Shown: positions 8,948 to 17,734 of the stretch, in pieces
Position numbering within the stretch: position 1 is the first letter of the stretch
Layout: each line of letters starts with the position of its first letter
NCBI RefSeq assembly: GCF_024178165.1
Contig: NZ_JAMZIE010000007.1
Location: forward strand, 44,244 to 108,243
Direction: 5' to 3'
Length of the DNA stretch: 64,000 nt
Origin: Halohasta salina
Lineage (GTDB): Archaea > Halobacteriota > Halobacteria > Halobacteriales > Haloferacaceae
The notes under the pieces: generated by a model
Told to the model about the DNA's origin: nothing
The model's database searches: none
What the model saw: only the letters and a program-made list of their open reading frames with translations
Translations under genes and position numbers: made by a program

Positions 8948-10081
8948 CTACGTTTCGATGCCGACCTCACGCATGAGGTCGATGGTCGCCTGGACGTCCG
9001 ACAGTTCGGCGAGCCGGAGGTCCGGCACGTCGAGTTCGTCGATCGTCGGCAGCTCACCGACGGGGTCGACGTCGGGGATCAGGGGGTACTCGTAGGTCTC
9101 GACGGCGAAGTACTCCTGGGCTTCGGCCGACAGCAGGTGGCGGATGAAGTTCTCCGCGAGGTCGGGGTCGTCGGCCTCGTCGATCACGGCCGCGCCGGCG
9201 ACATCGAAGATCGAGCCCGCATCACCCTCGGTGAAGGCGGTCTCGATCGGCGCGTCGGGCGAGCCGGCCAGCACGCGCTGGATGTAGTAGTGGTTGGCGA
9301 AGCCGGCGTCGAGTTCGCCGTCGGCGACCGCCTGTGAGACCCGAAGCTCGTCGTCGTAGGCCTGAATGCCGGCCTCAACGACGCCCTCCAGCCACTCGCG
9401 AGTGGCCTCTTCGCCCTCTAGCTGCCGCATTGCAGTCACGAAGCCCTGACAGGACGGATAGGAGGGAGCCCAGCCGAGGTCGCCCTCGAACTCCGGGAAC
9501 TCCATGATGCTCGCGGGGAGCTCCGAGTCGCTGTAGGCGTCGGTGTTGAACGGAATCGATCGGGCGCGGCCGGAGGTCCCGGTCCAGGAGTCGGTGTGGA
9601 ACTCGTCGCGAACCAGATCGGTGATCGTCGACGAGAGGTCCTGGGTTCGGCCTTCATCGGCGAGCGCGCCGAGACCGCCGGAGTCGACGGTATAGAAGAC
9701 GTCGGCCGGCGTCCCAGCACCCTCGCTGATGATCTGGTTGACGAGGTCGCTGCCGTCGCCGTAGCGGACGATGGGTTCGAAGTCCGGATAGGTGTCGTCG
9801 AGGAACGAGATCAGCTGGCCGACGAGGAACTCCCCGCGGCCCGAGTAGATCGTGAGTTCACCCTCCAGATCGGGCATCTCCGCGACCGGCGTCCCGCCGG
9901 GAGCATCCCGGCCCTCGCGGCCAGATCCGATCTGGCCGACCGTCGAGCCGGCGGTCTCCTCGCTGCCGCCGCCGTCGCCGACCAGATTCGTACACCCTGC
10001 GAGCGTCACTGCGCCGATCGCCGCCGATCCCGCGAGGAAGCGTCGACGGTTCGAGCGCTGCGGATCGTTCTGTCGTGTCAT
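8948..10081 (-). CDS. Ferric iron-binding lipoprotein (FbpA/FutA-type ABC substrate-binding protein)
   Basis: A 377-residue exported protein. The N-terminus has a twin-arginine motif SNRRRFLAGS and a lipobox LAGC, so it is a Tat-exported lipoprotein. The mature part has the FbpA-type strand LTIYSGRGEFLVGQLI and the pair of tyrosines in NHYYIQR that bind ferric iron in this family. It would capture Fe(III) at the cell surface for an ABC transporter, but no permease or ATPase gene is nearby. The ATG lies two bases from a DtxR-like palindrome and about 26 bp from a TATA element, indicating a leaderless, iron-repressed transcript. Confidence 0.88.
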   Translation of the reverse strand: MTRQNDPQRSNRRRFLAGSAAIGAVTLAGCTNLVGDGGGSEETAGSTVGQIGSGREGRDAPGGTPVAEMPDLEGELTIYSGRGEFLVGQLISFLDDTYPDFEPIVRYGDGSDLVNQIISEGAGTPADVFYTVDSGGLGALADEGRTQDLSSTITDLVRDEFHTDSWTGTSGRARSIPFNTDAYSDSELPASIMEFPEFEGDLGWAPSYPSCQGFVTAMRQLEGEEATREWLEGVVEAGIQAYDDELRVSQAVADGELDAGFANHYYIQRVLAGSPDAPIETAFTEGDAGSIFDVAGAAVIDEADDPDLAENFIRHLLSAEAQEYFAVETYEYPLIPDVDPVGELPTIDELDVPDLRLAELSDVQATIDLMREVGIET

Positions 10082-10083
10082 AT

Positions 10084-10101
10084 TTTTAGGCTAACCTAAA
10101 A
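10084..10101. promoter_or_regulatory. DtxR/IdeR-like iron box, site 1
   Basis: TTTTAGGCTAACCTAAAA has perfect 7-bp arms around a 4-bp centre. On the reverse strand it contains TTAGGTTAGCCTAA, identical to the first 14 bases of the bacterial DtxR consensus. It fills the space between the start codon of the iron-binding lipoprotein gene (10081) and a TATA-like AGTATAAGTT at about 10103-10112. A bound repressor there would block transcription initiation. DtxR-family regulators control iron genes in haloarchaea; which one acts here is inference. Confidence 0.75.
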
Positions 10102-10129
10102 CAACTTATACTCGTCGGTTCGCCCGGCG

Positions 10130-11284
10130 TCAGGCGGTCGACTCGATGGCCTCGAGGCAGTCGAGGTAGTCGTTCATGAACTCGCCGATGTAATTGAAGA
10201 ACGCGCCGTTGTTGTACTCCGAGAAGTCGCCGTCGGCGAGTTCGTCGGCCATCGCCGCGAAGATCGCCGCGTAGGGCTCGTCGTCGTCGGGCGAGACGTC
10301 GCCGCCGACGTCGTCGACGATCTCCCAGAGGTGTTCGTTGAGTTCGAGGCCGGGGACCTCGTTGTTGAGGTCGTCGAAGGTGCTGCGGGGAGCCTTGTTG
10401 TGCTCACAGAGCGGCGCACCGTTGTAGATCTGTTTGCCGAGAATGTCGCAGGCGCGTTTGAGGAAGACCCCCGACCAGATGTCGTCGAACCGGCCGACGT
10501 CCCACTCGTTTTCGTCCATCGGCAGCTGGTAGAACGCCGGAATCACTTCGCGGCGGAACGCGAGATTCATGGAGCAAACGGTGAGGTACTGGCCCTCCGC
10601 AGCGACGAAGTCGTCACCGAAGTCGTCGGCGGTGGTTCGGGTCTGGGCCTGTCCCTGCAGGTCACCGTCCATCAGGATGCGGACGGCATCGAGGTCCGGC
10701 ACGTTGGTCCACAGGCCTTGAGAAGCGACGATCTCGCCGCCGTCGATCTCCGTCGTCCCGGTGTCGACGCTCTCGTGCATCGCCGAGTAGGGATAGCCGC
10801 GCGGGTACAACTCGTGCTCGTCGGCGTTCTGGTAGAGCACGTTGACCCACTGCTCGTCGGAGGCAACCGACTCGATCTCGCCCTCGAAGGCGAGGTTCGC
10901 CATGTGGGTGCCGAAGAAGTCCTGATCGTCGTGGGGCAGCGTATCGTCGTCGATGAAGAAGCCGTACTCGTAGTCGCCGGCCCACATGTAGAGGAGGCCG
11001 AAGCTGGTCTCGGCGTGGCTGGCGGCGGGGATGATGTGGCTGTAGTCGGCGACGCCGTGGGCCTCAAACCACTCCTCGCGGCGACTGCCGTCGAAGACCT
11101 CGCCGTCGACGTCCTCTTCCTCGAGCATCGCTTCCATCTGGTCGGTCTCACAGAAGTCCTCGGTGACCAGCACGACGTGGAGCCGCGAGAGGTCGAACCC
11201 GTGCTCGCGGGCGTTCTCGAAGTAGGACCGCATACACTCGTACTCCCGGATCGTCGGCACAACGACGCAGATATCCTGACTCAT
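10130..11284 (-). CDS. Reversibly glycosylated polypeptide / UDP-arabinopyranose mutase-like protein
   Basis: A 384-residue cytoplasmic GT-A-like protein. It starts ICVVVPTIREYECMRSYFEN and carries the metal/nucleotide motif FFIDDDTLPHDD at about residue 107, equivalent to the DDD of plant RGP proteins (also annotated alpha-1,4-glucan-protein synthase). Plant members interconvert UDP-arabinopyranose and UDP-arabinofuranose. The archaeal substrate is not known; a nucleotide-sugar mutase or transferase is the best guess. It has its own iron-box palindrome 18 bp upstream and lies next to a GT39 enzyme and a flippase-like gene, so a role in surface-glycan synthesis is likely. Confidence 0.75.
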   Translation of the reverse strand: MSQDICVVVPTIREYECMRSYFENAREHGFDLSRLHVVLVTEDFCETDQMEAMLEEEDVDGEVFDGSRREEWFEAHGVADYSHIIPAASHAETSFGLLYMWAGDYEYGFFIDDDTLPHDDQDFFGTHMANLAFEGEIESVASDEQWVNVLYQNADEHELYPRGYPYSAMHESVDTGTTEIDGGEIVASQGLWTNVPDLDAVRILMDGDLQGQAQTRTTADDFGDDFVAAEGQYLTVCSMNLAFRREVIPAFYQLPMDENEWDVGRFDDIWSGVFLKRACDILGKQIYNGAPLCEHNKAPRSTFDDLNNEVPGLELNEHLWEIVDDVGGDVSPDDDEPYAAIFAAMADELADGDFSEYNNGAFFNYIGEFMNDYLDCLEAIESTA

Positions 11285-11301
11285 TTCGGTAGCTGAATCT
11301 T

Positions 11302-11317
11302 TTTAGGCACTCCTAAA
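11302..11317. promoter_or_regulatory. DtxR/IdeR-like iron box, site 2
   Basis: TTTAGGCACTCCTAAA has perfect 6-bp arms and a 4-bp centre, the same geometry as site 1. It lies 18 bp upstream of the start codon of the RGP-like gene (11284), inside the 59-bp gap after the flippase gene. The probable TATA element (TTCTTTA) overlaps its right arm. Confidence 0.65.
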
Positions 11318-11343
11318 GAATTGTCGATCTCCGTCGGTAGCCT

Positions 11344-12444
11344 CTACTGAGCGGTTTCGGCAGCGGTCCCCTGCTCGGCGGCCTCGGTGGGTGAGACCCC
11401 CAGCCGAGCGATGGCTACGGCGCCACCGACGAGCGTGACGGCGTTTTTCAACGCGTGGTCCACGACGGCAGCGGCGAGAGCGGTACTCGCACCCAGCGGC
11501 GTCAGCGCGACCACGAGCGCGGTGAAGGCGGCCTCGTAGAGGCCGATCCCGCCCTGGGAGAGCGGCAGCACTTTGGCGAGGTTGCCGACGCTGACCGCAA
11601 GGGTGCCGACGACGAGCAGGTGGCCGACCGCGAGACTGCCGTCGAGGGCCGCGAGGACGAGGATCGCCGTGGCGACGTCCAGGGCCCACACCACCAGACT
11701 CTCGGCCCCGACGACGACCATCGCGCGTGGGTTCCGCGCGACGACGGCCACGTCACTGGCGAAACTGACGACCGCCGCGACCAGCGGGTCGAGCCGTGGA
11801 AACCGGTCGACGACGGCGGTGGCGACCGCTCCCGGTCGGAACCGAGAGCGGGCAGCGGCGACCGTCGAGACGCCAACCGCCAGCGTCACCGCGGTCACAC
11901 CCCCCGCAGCCAGCAGTGCGGTACGGCCCCGTTCGGCCTCGGCGAGCAGGGTCAGCGGGCCGACGTCGCCACCGACTGCGAGCCACAGCGTGGCGAGGCC
12001 ACCGAGGACTGCGATCGCGGCGAGGTCGAAGACGCGTTCGACCGCCAGAGAGGCGAAGCCGGCGGGGTAGGGCACCTGACGGCGGGCTTGGAGCACGTAG
12101 GCCCGCACCCCGTCGCCCGCCCGGGCCGGCAACACGAGGTTGGCCGTCTGGCTCAGAAACACGGCCAAGGTGAGAAACCGCGTGCCGAGGGGGTGGCCGG
12201 TCGCCGCCAGCACGTCGCCGTAGCGGCGGCCCCGGAGCGGCCACGACAGCGCGTAGAGGCCGACCGCCGCCGCGAGCAGTCGTGAGTCGGCGCGGGCCAT
12301 CGCCGCGATGACCGAGGCGACGTCGACGTCCCGAAAGGCGACGACGAGCCCGGCGAAGACGGCCACCGTCCCCAGAATGGCCAGTCGACGGCGCGTCGCC
12401 GCGGCTCGAAGGCGGCCTGCCAGTCCGGTGCCGGCGCGATGCAT
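11344..12444 (-). CDS. Lysylphosphatidylglycerol-synthase-like flippase membrane protein (UPF0104/AglD-tail family)
   Basis: A 366-residue integral membrane protein with about eight helices. The segment QTANLVLPARAGDGVRAYVL followed by LAVERVFDLAAI is the family signature (N-x-P-A-R-x-G-D ... E-R-x-x-D). Such domains are found in MprF, in AglD and in stand-alone archaeal proteins tied to lipid-linked sugar handling. With a GT39 enzyme and an RGP-like protein beside it, movement or use of a lipid-linked sugar is plausible; this is inference. The ATG follows a TATA-like TTAAAA at about -26, and an imperfect iron box overlaps that element. Confidence 0.75.
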   Translation of the reverse strand: MHRAGTGLAGRLRAAATRRRLAILGTVAVFAGLVVAFRDVDVASVIAAMARADSRLLAAAVGLYALSWPLRGRRYGDVLAATGHPLGTRFLTLAVFLSQTANLVLPARAGDGVRAYVLQARRQVPYPAGFASLAVERVFDLAAIAVLGGLATLWLAVGGDVGPLTLLAEAERGRTALLAAGGVTAVTLAVGVSTVAAARSRFRPGAVATAVVDRFPRLDPLVAAVVSFASDVAVVARNPRAMVVVGAESLVVWALDVATAILVLAALDGSLAVGHLLVVGTLAVSVGNLAKVLPLSQGGIGLYEAAFTALVVALTPLGASTALAAAVVDHALKNAVTLVGGAVAIARLGVSPTEAAEQGTAAETAQ

Positions 12445-12467
12445 ACACTCCCGGTTCGCCCAGAGGT

Positions 12468-12485
12468 TTTTAAGCCTGCCTAAAA
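12468..12485. promoter_or_regulatory. DtxR/IdeR-like iron box, site 3 (one mismatch)
   Basis: TTTTAAGCCTGCCTAAAA keeps the 7-4-7 geometry of site 1 with one mismatch in the left arm (AAG for AGG). It covers the probable TATA element of the flippase-like gene, whose start codon is at 12444. Its position differs a little from sites 1 and 4, which lie between TATA and start. The imperfect arm may mean weaker binding. Confidence 0.55.
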
Positions 12486-12538
12486 CTTGATCAGGGGCCG
12501 GGTTCGAGACGCCTGGCCGCGGTATCCGGAACGAACGA

Positions 12539-13468
12539 TCAACGGAGTTCGTCGATCAGTGCGCGGGTCGAACGGCGGACAGCTTCGTCGCTGCTGAGTT
12601 CGGGCTCCCAGCCCAGCGCCGAGAGCTTCTCGATGGACAGACGCATCTTCGGGACATCACCGGTCCAGCCGCGGTCGCCGCCGGTGTACTCGTAGTCGGG
12701 GTCGAGATCCATCTCGTCGGCGACGATGGCGGCGATCCGGTCGACCGAGGTCGTCGTCCGGGTGCCGAGGTTGTAGGTATTCACCGCGTCGTCGGCGGTG
12801 GTGACGATGTGCAGCATGGCGTCGACGCAGTCGTCGATGTGGAGGTAGGATTTCTCTTGGCGGCCGTCGCCGAGGATCGTCAGCGTCTCGGGATCGTCGA
12901 CCAACTTCTCGATGAAGTCGGGGATCACCGCGCCGCGGAGGCCCGATCCGACGACGTTCGCAAAGCGGAAGTTCCAGACGGTCAGGTCGTGGCTGTGGGC
13001 CCGTGCCGACAGCAGCCCTTCGTCGGCGAGTTTGCTCGCGCCGTAGGCGCTGATCGGTTCGAGCGGGGCGTAGTCCTCGGGGGTCGGACGGGGGGCCTCC
13101 CCATAGACTGTCGACGAGGAGGTGTAGGCGATCTTCGTGACGCCTGCGTCGGCCATGGCTTCGAGCAGATTGCGGGTCATCTTCGTGTTGTCCTCGAACT
13201 GGCCGTGTGGCCGGTCGGTGTCGACGAGTTTCGAGGCCGCGAGGTGGAACACGAGGTCGACGTCGTCGAGGACGCCGTCGAGGGATGCGGGGTCGGTGAG
13301 GTCGGCTTCGACGAACTCTGCGTCGTCGGCGACCCGCTCGCGGGAGCCGTTCGAACAGTCGTCGACGACCGTTACGGCCGAGCCGTCGGCGAGCAGTCGG
13401 GAAACGAGGTGTGCCCCGACGAAGCCCGCGCCGCCGGTGACCAGAACGTGGTGGTCGGCAAGATCCAT
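12539..13468 (-). CDS. NAD-dependent epimerase/dehydratase (UDP-glucose 4-epimerase type)
   Basis: A 309-residue extended short-chain dehydrogenase. It has the NAD-binding GGAGFVGAHL, the catalytic serine/threonine in YTSSSTVYGE and YGASK with the active-site tyrosine and lysine. It probably interconverts nucleotide sugars such as UDP-glucose/UDP-galactose or UDP-xylose/UDP-arabinose; the substrate cannot be read. It shares strand and neighbourhood with the glycan genes to its left but has its own TATA-like TTCATTATC upstream and no iron box, so it may supply precursors constitutively. Confidence 0.88.
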   Translation of the reverse strand: MDLADHHVLVTGGAGFVGAHLVSRLLADGSAVTVVDDCSNGSRERVADDAEFVEADLTDPASLDGVLDDVDLVFHLAASKLVDTDRPHGQFEDNTKMTRNLLEAMADAGVTKIAYTSSSTVYGEAPRPTPEDYAPLEPISAYGASKLADEGLLSARAHSHDLTVWNFRFANVVGSGLRGAVIPDFIEKLVDDPETLTILGDGRQEKSYLHIDDCVDAMLHIVTTADDAVNTYNLGTRTTTSVDRIAAIVADEMDLDPDYEYTGGDRGWTGDVPKMRLSIEKLSALGWEPELSSDEAVRRSTRALIDELR

Positions 13469-13623
13469 ACGCCGAGAAATCAGCGACCGATAATGAACCG
13501 TTTGACTCGGCCTCGGCCGACCCGGCGGACCACCGCCTATCGGGTGCGGCCGGACAGCTATGTAAATTATGTAATTTTATTCTCCGAAAAATACAATAAC
13601 TCACGTGGGTCTCAACTGCATGT

Positions 13624-14352
13624 ATGCTTTCAGGAAAGACTGCAATCGTTACCGGTGGATCGGCAGGAATCGGGAAGGCGATCGCCGAGGAGTTCCTCAA
13701 TCAGGGTGCGTCGGTCGTCATCGCGAACCGCTCCGAAGAGAACGGCCGACAGACGGCCGAGGAACTCGGCTGTTCGTTCATCCAGTGTGATGTCTCCTCC
13801 TACGACGCGGTGACCGACCTCGTCGACCGGACGGTCGAGGAACACGGCGGGCTGGATATCATGGTCAACAACGCCGGGATCGGGCTGACCGGCACCGTCG
13901 AGACCACCTCGCTCGACGACTGGCAGCAACTGCTGGAGGTCAACCTCAACGGCGTGATATACGGAACGCGGGCGGCGATGCCATACCTCAAGGAGTCGTC
14001 GGGCTGTGTCCTCAACGTGGCGTCGGTCTTCGGGCTCGTCGGCGGACCACAGACCGCCGCCTACGCGACCGCCAAGGGGGCGGTCGTCAACTTCACCCGG
14101 ACGACGGCCGTCGACTACGCCGAGGCGGGCGTCCGCGTCAACAGCATCTGTCCGGGGTTCGTCCGGACGGCGATGACCGAGTCGGAACTCGAGAAGGACT
14201 CCTTCTACGAGTTCGTCCTCAACCAGACCCCAATCAGCCGCGTCGCCGAACCCGAGGAGGTCGCCGAGCCGGCGGCGTTCCTGGCTTCGGACAGCGCCTC
14301 CTACATCACCGGGGTGAACCTCCCGATCGACGGCGGCTGGACGACGCACTGA
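13624..14352 (+). CDS. SDR family oxidoreductase
   Basis: A 242-residue classical short-chain dehydrogenase with TGGSAGIGKAI (cofactor), NNAGIG, a serine in LNVASVFG and the YATAK active site. The C-terminus INLPIDGG-like segment (VNLPIDGGWTTH) is typical of FabG/glucose-dehydrogenase relatives. Acidic or hydroxyl residues after the second strand (IANRSEENG) suggest NADP(H) preference, a weak inference. It is divergent from the epimerase gene across 155 bp that hold AT-rich promoter sequence (about 13560-13600). Substrate unknown. Confidence 0.88.
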   Translation: MLSGKTAIVTGGSAGIGKAIAEEFLNQGASVVIANRSEENGRQTAEELGCSFIQCDVSSYDAVTDLVDRTVEEHGGLDIMVNNAGIGLTGTVETTSLDDWQQLLEVNLNGVIYGTRAAMPYLKESSGCVLNVASVFGLVGGPQTAAYATAKGAVVNFTRTTAVDYAEAGVRVNSICPGFVRTAMTESELEKDSFYEFVLNQTPISRVAEPEEVAEPAAFLASDSASYITGVNLPIDGGWTTH

Positions 14353-14359
14353 CGCGGCC

Positions 14360-15334
14360 TCACAGCCGCTCGGCGATCCCCACGAGCGTCTGGCCCGCCG
14401 TCACGGTCGACTCCCGGGCGACCGAGTAGACGATCCCCTCGCGGTCGGCGGTCACGGTCTGGAGCGGTTCGTACGTCGTCGGCGCGTACACCGTCCCGAA
14501 CGTATCGCCAGTCGCGACCTCGGCTCCGAGTTCAACACCGTCGTCGACCACGAACAACCCCGACTCCGCGGCCCGGACCCGACCGAGGTGGTTTCTGGCG
14601 CGGGTGCCGTCCCACGGCTCGGGCGCGCCATCGAGCAGCCCGAGGTGTCGACACACGCCAAAGAGCCCGTCGAGGCCGGTTTCGACCGCCGCCGGATCGA
14701 GTTGCTTGTTCGAGCCGAGTTCGGGCGTGATCGAGGGGATCCCCTCGCGGGTCGCCGCCACGCGGAGTTTGCCGTCGAAATCGCGGGTGTCCCACTCGGC
14801 GTCGGCCTCGGCGCCGGCGGCTTCGGCCAACAGGAGGTTGGTGCCGAAGGCCTCGGCGAGTCGCCGGGACTCAGCGTCACCCCGGAGGTAGACCGTGTGG
14901 GTCAGCATCTCGGGGCTCCCGGTGTGGAGGTCGACGATGGCGTCGGCTCCCTCGATGTCGGCCCAGAGCCGGGCGGCCATCCGCTCGTGGATCGAGCCGT
15001 CGGCGTCCCCCGGCCAACACCGGTTCATGTTGGGTGCCGCCGAGTCGATGGGTTCGGGCGTGGTGTAGGAGACCCGATCGAAGGTCAGCGGGTCGGCGAC
15101 CGGCACGGCGATCAGCGTGCCGTCGAGGTCGGTATGGTGGGGGCCTGGCGAATCGTTGCTGGTGAGTCGGCCGTGGAGCCGACGGAGGAGTTCGGTGCCG
15201 TTGAGCTCCCGGCCGTGCTGGGCGGCCTGGACGTACAGTGTGGGCCCCGCGCCGGTGCCGTAGCGGTGGACGGTCGTCTCGACGGCCACACCCGACGGGA
15301 GTCGGGCTAACGTAGCCTGCTCGGCAGTGTGCAT
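14360..15334 (-). CDS. Succinylglutamate desuccinylase/aspartoacylase family protein
   Basis: A 324-residue zinc carboxypeptidase-fold protein of the AstE/AspA (M14-like) family. Metal ligands are visible as QHGRELNG (histidine and glutamate) and IVDLHTGSPE (histidine). A C-terminal barrel-like part ends with TVTAGQTLVGIAERL. Family members remove acyl groups from amino acids such as N-acetyl-aspartate or succinylglutamate; the substrate here is open. It converges with the SDR gene and is divergent from upp. Confidence 0.82.
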   Translation of the reverse strand: MHTAEQATLARLPSGVAVETTVHRYGTGAGPTLYVQAAQHGRELNGTELLRRLHGRLTSNDSPGPHHTDLDGTLIAVPVADPLTFDRVSYTTPEPIDSAAPNMNRCWPGDADGSIHERMAARLWADIEGADAIVDLHTGSPEMLTHTVYLRGDAESRRLAEAFGTNLLLAEAAGAEADAEWDTRDFDGKLRVAATREGIPSITPELGSNKQLDPAAVETGLDGLFGVCRHLGLLDGAPEPWDGTRARNHLGRVRAAESGLFVVDDGVELGAEVATGDTFGTVYAPTTYEPLQTVTADREGIVYSVARESTVTAGQTLVGIAERL

Positions 15335-15413
15335 ACCGGGACCACGGCCCGCGGGCTTGTAGCGCTACGGGATGGTCGACTCTTTTATTTATGTCCACCC
15401 CACTGTACGCCGT

Positions 15414-16094
15414 ATGGCGATTGAAACGCGGGATCACGCCCATCTCATTACGCACGCGCTGGCCCAGGACACGCTGTCGACGCTCCGATCGACCGAGACC
15501 GAACAGGTCGCCTTCAGGAAAGGCCTCGTCCGGCTGGGCCGGATCTGCGGCTACGAGATCATCGACGGTGCGATGGACACCGAGTTCGTCCCGATCGAGA
15601 CGCCGCTGGCCGAGACGACCGGCGAGCGCGTCAAAGGCCTCGACAACGTCGTCATCATCAACGTGCTCCGGGCCGCAACCCCCTTCGTCGAGGGGCTGCT
15701 CAAGGCCTTCCCACGGGCCAAACAGGGTGTCATCTCCGCCGGCCGCGACGAGTCGGCGGGGATGGACGACGACGGCGAGTTCCCGATCACCATCGACTAC
15801 GTGAAGCTCCCGGATATCAGCCCCGACGACACCGTCATCGTCGCCGATCCCATGCTGGCGACGGGCTCGACGATGTGCAAGGTCCTCGATCACGTCCGCG
15901 ATGTGACCGACAGCTACGAGAACCTCTTCGTGCTCTCGGCGGTCTCGGCTCCGGCCGGCCTGATCCGCGTCGACGAGGCGTTCCCCGAGGTCGACCTCCT
16001 GACGGTCGCGATCGACGACCGGCTCGACGAGAACGGCTACATCGTCCCCGGACTCGGCGACGCCGGCGACCGGGCGTTCCGAACGACCGACTAG
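15414..16094 (+). CDS. upp: Uracil phosphoribosyltransferase
   Basis: A 226-residue enzyme making UMP from uracil and PRPP. The PRPP-binding loop is [14 protein letters not shown], and the uracil-site segment [14 protein letters not shown] is at the C-terminus. The ATG at 15414 is chosen because the family starts near [16 protein letters not shown]; a TATA-like TTTTATTTAT sits about 26 bp before it, giving a leaderless transcript. The last 4 bp overlap the convergent IMPACT-family gene. Confidence 0.93.
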   Translation: MAIETRDHAHLITHALAQDTLSTLRSTETEQVAFRKGLVRLGRICGYEIIDGAMDTEFVPIETPLAETTGERVKGLDNVVIINVLRAATPFVEGLLKAFPRAKQGVISAGRDESAGMDDDGEFPITIDYVKLPDISPDDTVIVADPMLATGSTMCKVLDHVRDVTDSYENLFVLSAVSAPAGLIRVDEAFPEVDLLTVAIDDRLDENGYIVPGLGDAGDRAFRTTD

Positions 16095-16717
16095 TCGAGT
16101 TCGACCCGCCCGCTCGTCGCGTTCAACAGACGCTCTCTGAGGCCCGGGGCGTCGTCGACGGGCACCCGAACCGCAAACGAGGCCCGTTCGTCGTAGCTGG
16201 CCTCGAACTCGACGTCGACCGACTCCAAGATCCCCCGAACGGTACCGGAGTCGTCGTACGCGACGGTCGCGGTGAATCGCTCGTGTGGCACCGTCTCGAC
16301 GATCCCCGCATCGTCGACGGCCCGCTTGACTGCCGCGGAGTAGGCACGGGCTAACCCGCCGACACCGAGGTTAGTCCCGCCATAATACCGGGTGACGACC
16401 GCCACGAGGTGCTGGAGATCCTGTTGGACGAGCACGTTGAGCGCCGGCTTTCCCGACGAGCCGCTGGGCTCGCCGTCGTCGCTACACCACTCCCTGAGCA
16501 TGGTCTCGCCCAACTGATCGGCCGAGGCCTCGCCCGCGGGAACGCGGTAGGCCGGGACGTGGTGAGTTGCATCGGGGTAGGTCTCGCGTTCCTCGGCGAT
16601 GACGGCCTCGGCCTCGTCGACGGTGTCGACCGGCTCGACGACGCCGATGAACTCCGAGCCCTGTCGGTCGAGTGTCGCTTCGCCGCGGCCGTCGACGGTT
16701 CGGAACGGATCGCTCAC
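16091..16717 (-). CDS. IMPACT/YigZ family protein (UPF0029)
   Basis: A 208-residue protein with the family signature [13 protein letters not shown] and [18 protein letters not shown], and a C-terminal DUF1949-like half. YigZ/IMPACT proteins are linked to translation control, but the biochemical role in archaea is unclear. A GTG at 16715-16717 gives the start [17 protein letters not shown]; the frame remains open upstream without a better start. It overlaps the upp stop codon by 4 bp. Confidence 0.85.
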   Translation of the reverse strand: MSDPFRTVDGRGEATLDRQGSEFIGVVEPVDTVDEAEAVIAEERETYPDATHHVPAYRVPAGEASADQLGETMLREWCSDDGEPSGSSGKPALNVLVQQDLQHLVAVVTRYYGGTNLGVGGLARAYSAAVKRAVDDAGIVETVPHERFTATVAYDDSGTVRGILESVDVEFEASYDERASFAVRVPVDDAPGLRERLLNATSGRVELD

Positions 16718-16767
16718 GGCCGCGGGTTGGCGACGAACGTAAAAAGCCCCGTCGACGGCGGGGTGGG

Positions 16768-17190
16768 CTACTCCTCTGCGGATGGGATGGGCGAGCCGAA
16801 CCGGTCGGGGTGGTGGAGGTAGTACAGCAGCCCGAAGGCGACGATACCGACGAGTTCGACGGCTTTCGACACCGCCGCCAGCGGCTCGGCGGCCAGCGCC
16901 GCGGCGAGCGGGCCGTCGGTCCAGAGCCAGTAGCCGACCAGCAACGCCGCCAGCGTCCCGCCGCCGAGGGCGCTGAGCCGGCGATAGCGGTAGCCGCGGA
17001 ACAGCGCCGCCGCGACCGCGACCAACAGGAAGGCAGCGGGAACGAAGAGGAACGGGCGGCTGTCGGCGACCGGGTTCCGGAGGAGCGAGACCGAAAGCCG
17101 GGGAATCGCCCAGAGGAGGTGGATCGCGGCGACGACGAGGGCGGCCTGAATCGCGGCCAGTCGACACAGGCGCTCGATCGTGGCCGGCAT
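16768..17190 (-). CDS. Small integral membrane protein, unknown
   Basis: A 140-residue protein with four predicted membrane helices: about residues 11-30, 46-62, 75-92 and 104-124. It has no motif I recognise. The start is two bases from the stop of the ACT-domain regulator gene, so they are an operon. This placement could mean a role as a transporter or sensor partner of that regulator, but nothing in the sequence shows it. Confidence 0.7.
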   Translation of the reverse strand: MPATIERLCRLAAIQAALVVAAIHLLWAIPRLSVSLLRNPVADSRPFLFVPAAFLLVAVAAALFRGYRYRRLSALGGGTLAALLVGYWLWTDGPLAAALAAEPLAAVSKAVELVGIVAFGLLYYLHHPDRFGSPIPSAEE

Positions 17191-17192
17191 GG

Positions 17193-17693
17193 TCAGAACT
17201 CGACGCGCCGGACGAACGGTAGCTCGCGGATCGACAGGAGGAGGTCGCCGGGGACGGCCTCGTCGGTGATGATGTGGAGCTGTGGCTCGTCGGTGAACTC
17301 GGGGTCCTCGCTGATGATCTGGCGGATCGATATCTCGTGGTCGGCGATGAGGCCGGTGACCTCGGCGACGATCCCCGAGGCGTCGGCGGCCTCTACTTCG
17401 ACGGTCATCACGGTGAGATCGAGGACGGGCGCGAGATCCCGGAGGCTCGGAATCGCCGAAATGTTCGCGAAGATCCGCTGGAGTTCGGGATCGGAGCGAA
17501 TGGCATCCGTGGTGGAATCGACCACCCGGCGGTCGACGTCGATCTCGCGGGCGATCCCGGTGTAGGGGATCTCGATGCCGCCCGAAACCACCCGGCCCTC
17601 CTCGTTGACCGAGAAGCCGCGTTCCAGCAGCAGGCGAATGACCGCCTGCTGGCTCGGAGACCCCTCGAACTTCTCCATGATCTCGTCGAACAT
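17193..17693 (-). CDS. ACT-domain amino-acid-responsive regulator
   Basis: A 166-residue protein. Residues 1-75 contain a helix-turn-helix-like part (IPYTGIAREIDVDRRVVDSTTDAI) and residues 90-166 an ACT domain (MTVEVEAADASGIVAEVTGLI). This layout is the archaeal regulator-of-amino-acid-metabolism type, where ligand binding by ACT tunes DNA binding. Neighbouring hisB and hisA make amino-acid control plausible. A palindrome directly upstream of its start could be its own operator. Confidence 0.8.
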   Translation of the reverse strand: MFDEIMEKFEGSPSQQAVIRLLLERGFSVNEEGRVVSGGIEIPYTGIAREIDVDRRVVDSTTDAIRSDPELQRIFANISAIPSLRDLAPVLDLTVMTVEVEAADASGIVAEVTGLIADHEISIRQIISEDPEFTDEPQLHIITDEAVPGDLLLSIRELPFVRRVEF

Positions 17694-17712
17694 CGTTAGT
17701 AGCCTCCTAACG
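17694..17712. promoter_or_regulatory. Inverted repeat at the start of the ACT regulator gene
   Basis: CGTTAG-N7-CTAACG begins at the base next to the start codon at 17693. The perfect 6-bp arms 13 bp apart centre-to-centre suggest a dimeric operator over the transcription start, most simply for autoregulation. Evidence is only the symmetry and position. Confidence 0.4.
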
Positions 17713-17734
17713 AAGTGTGATGCCGGTCCATCCG

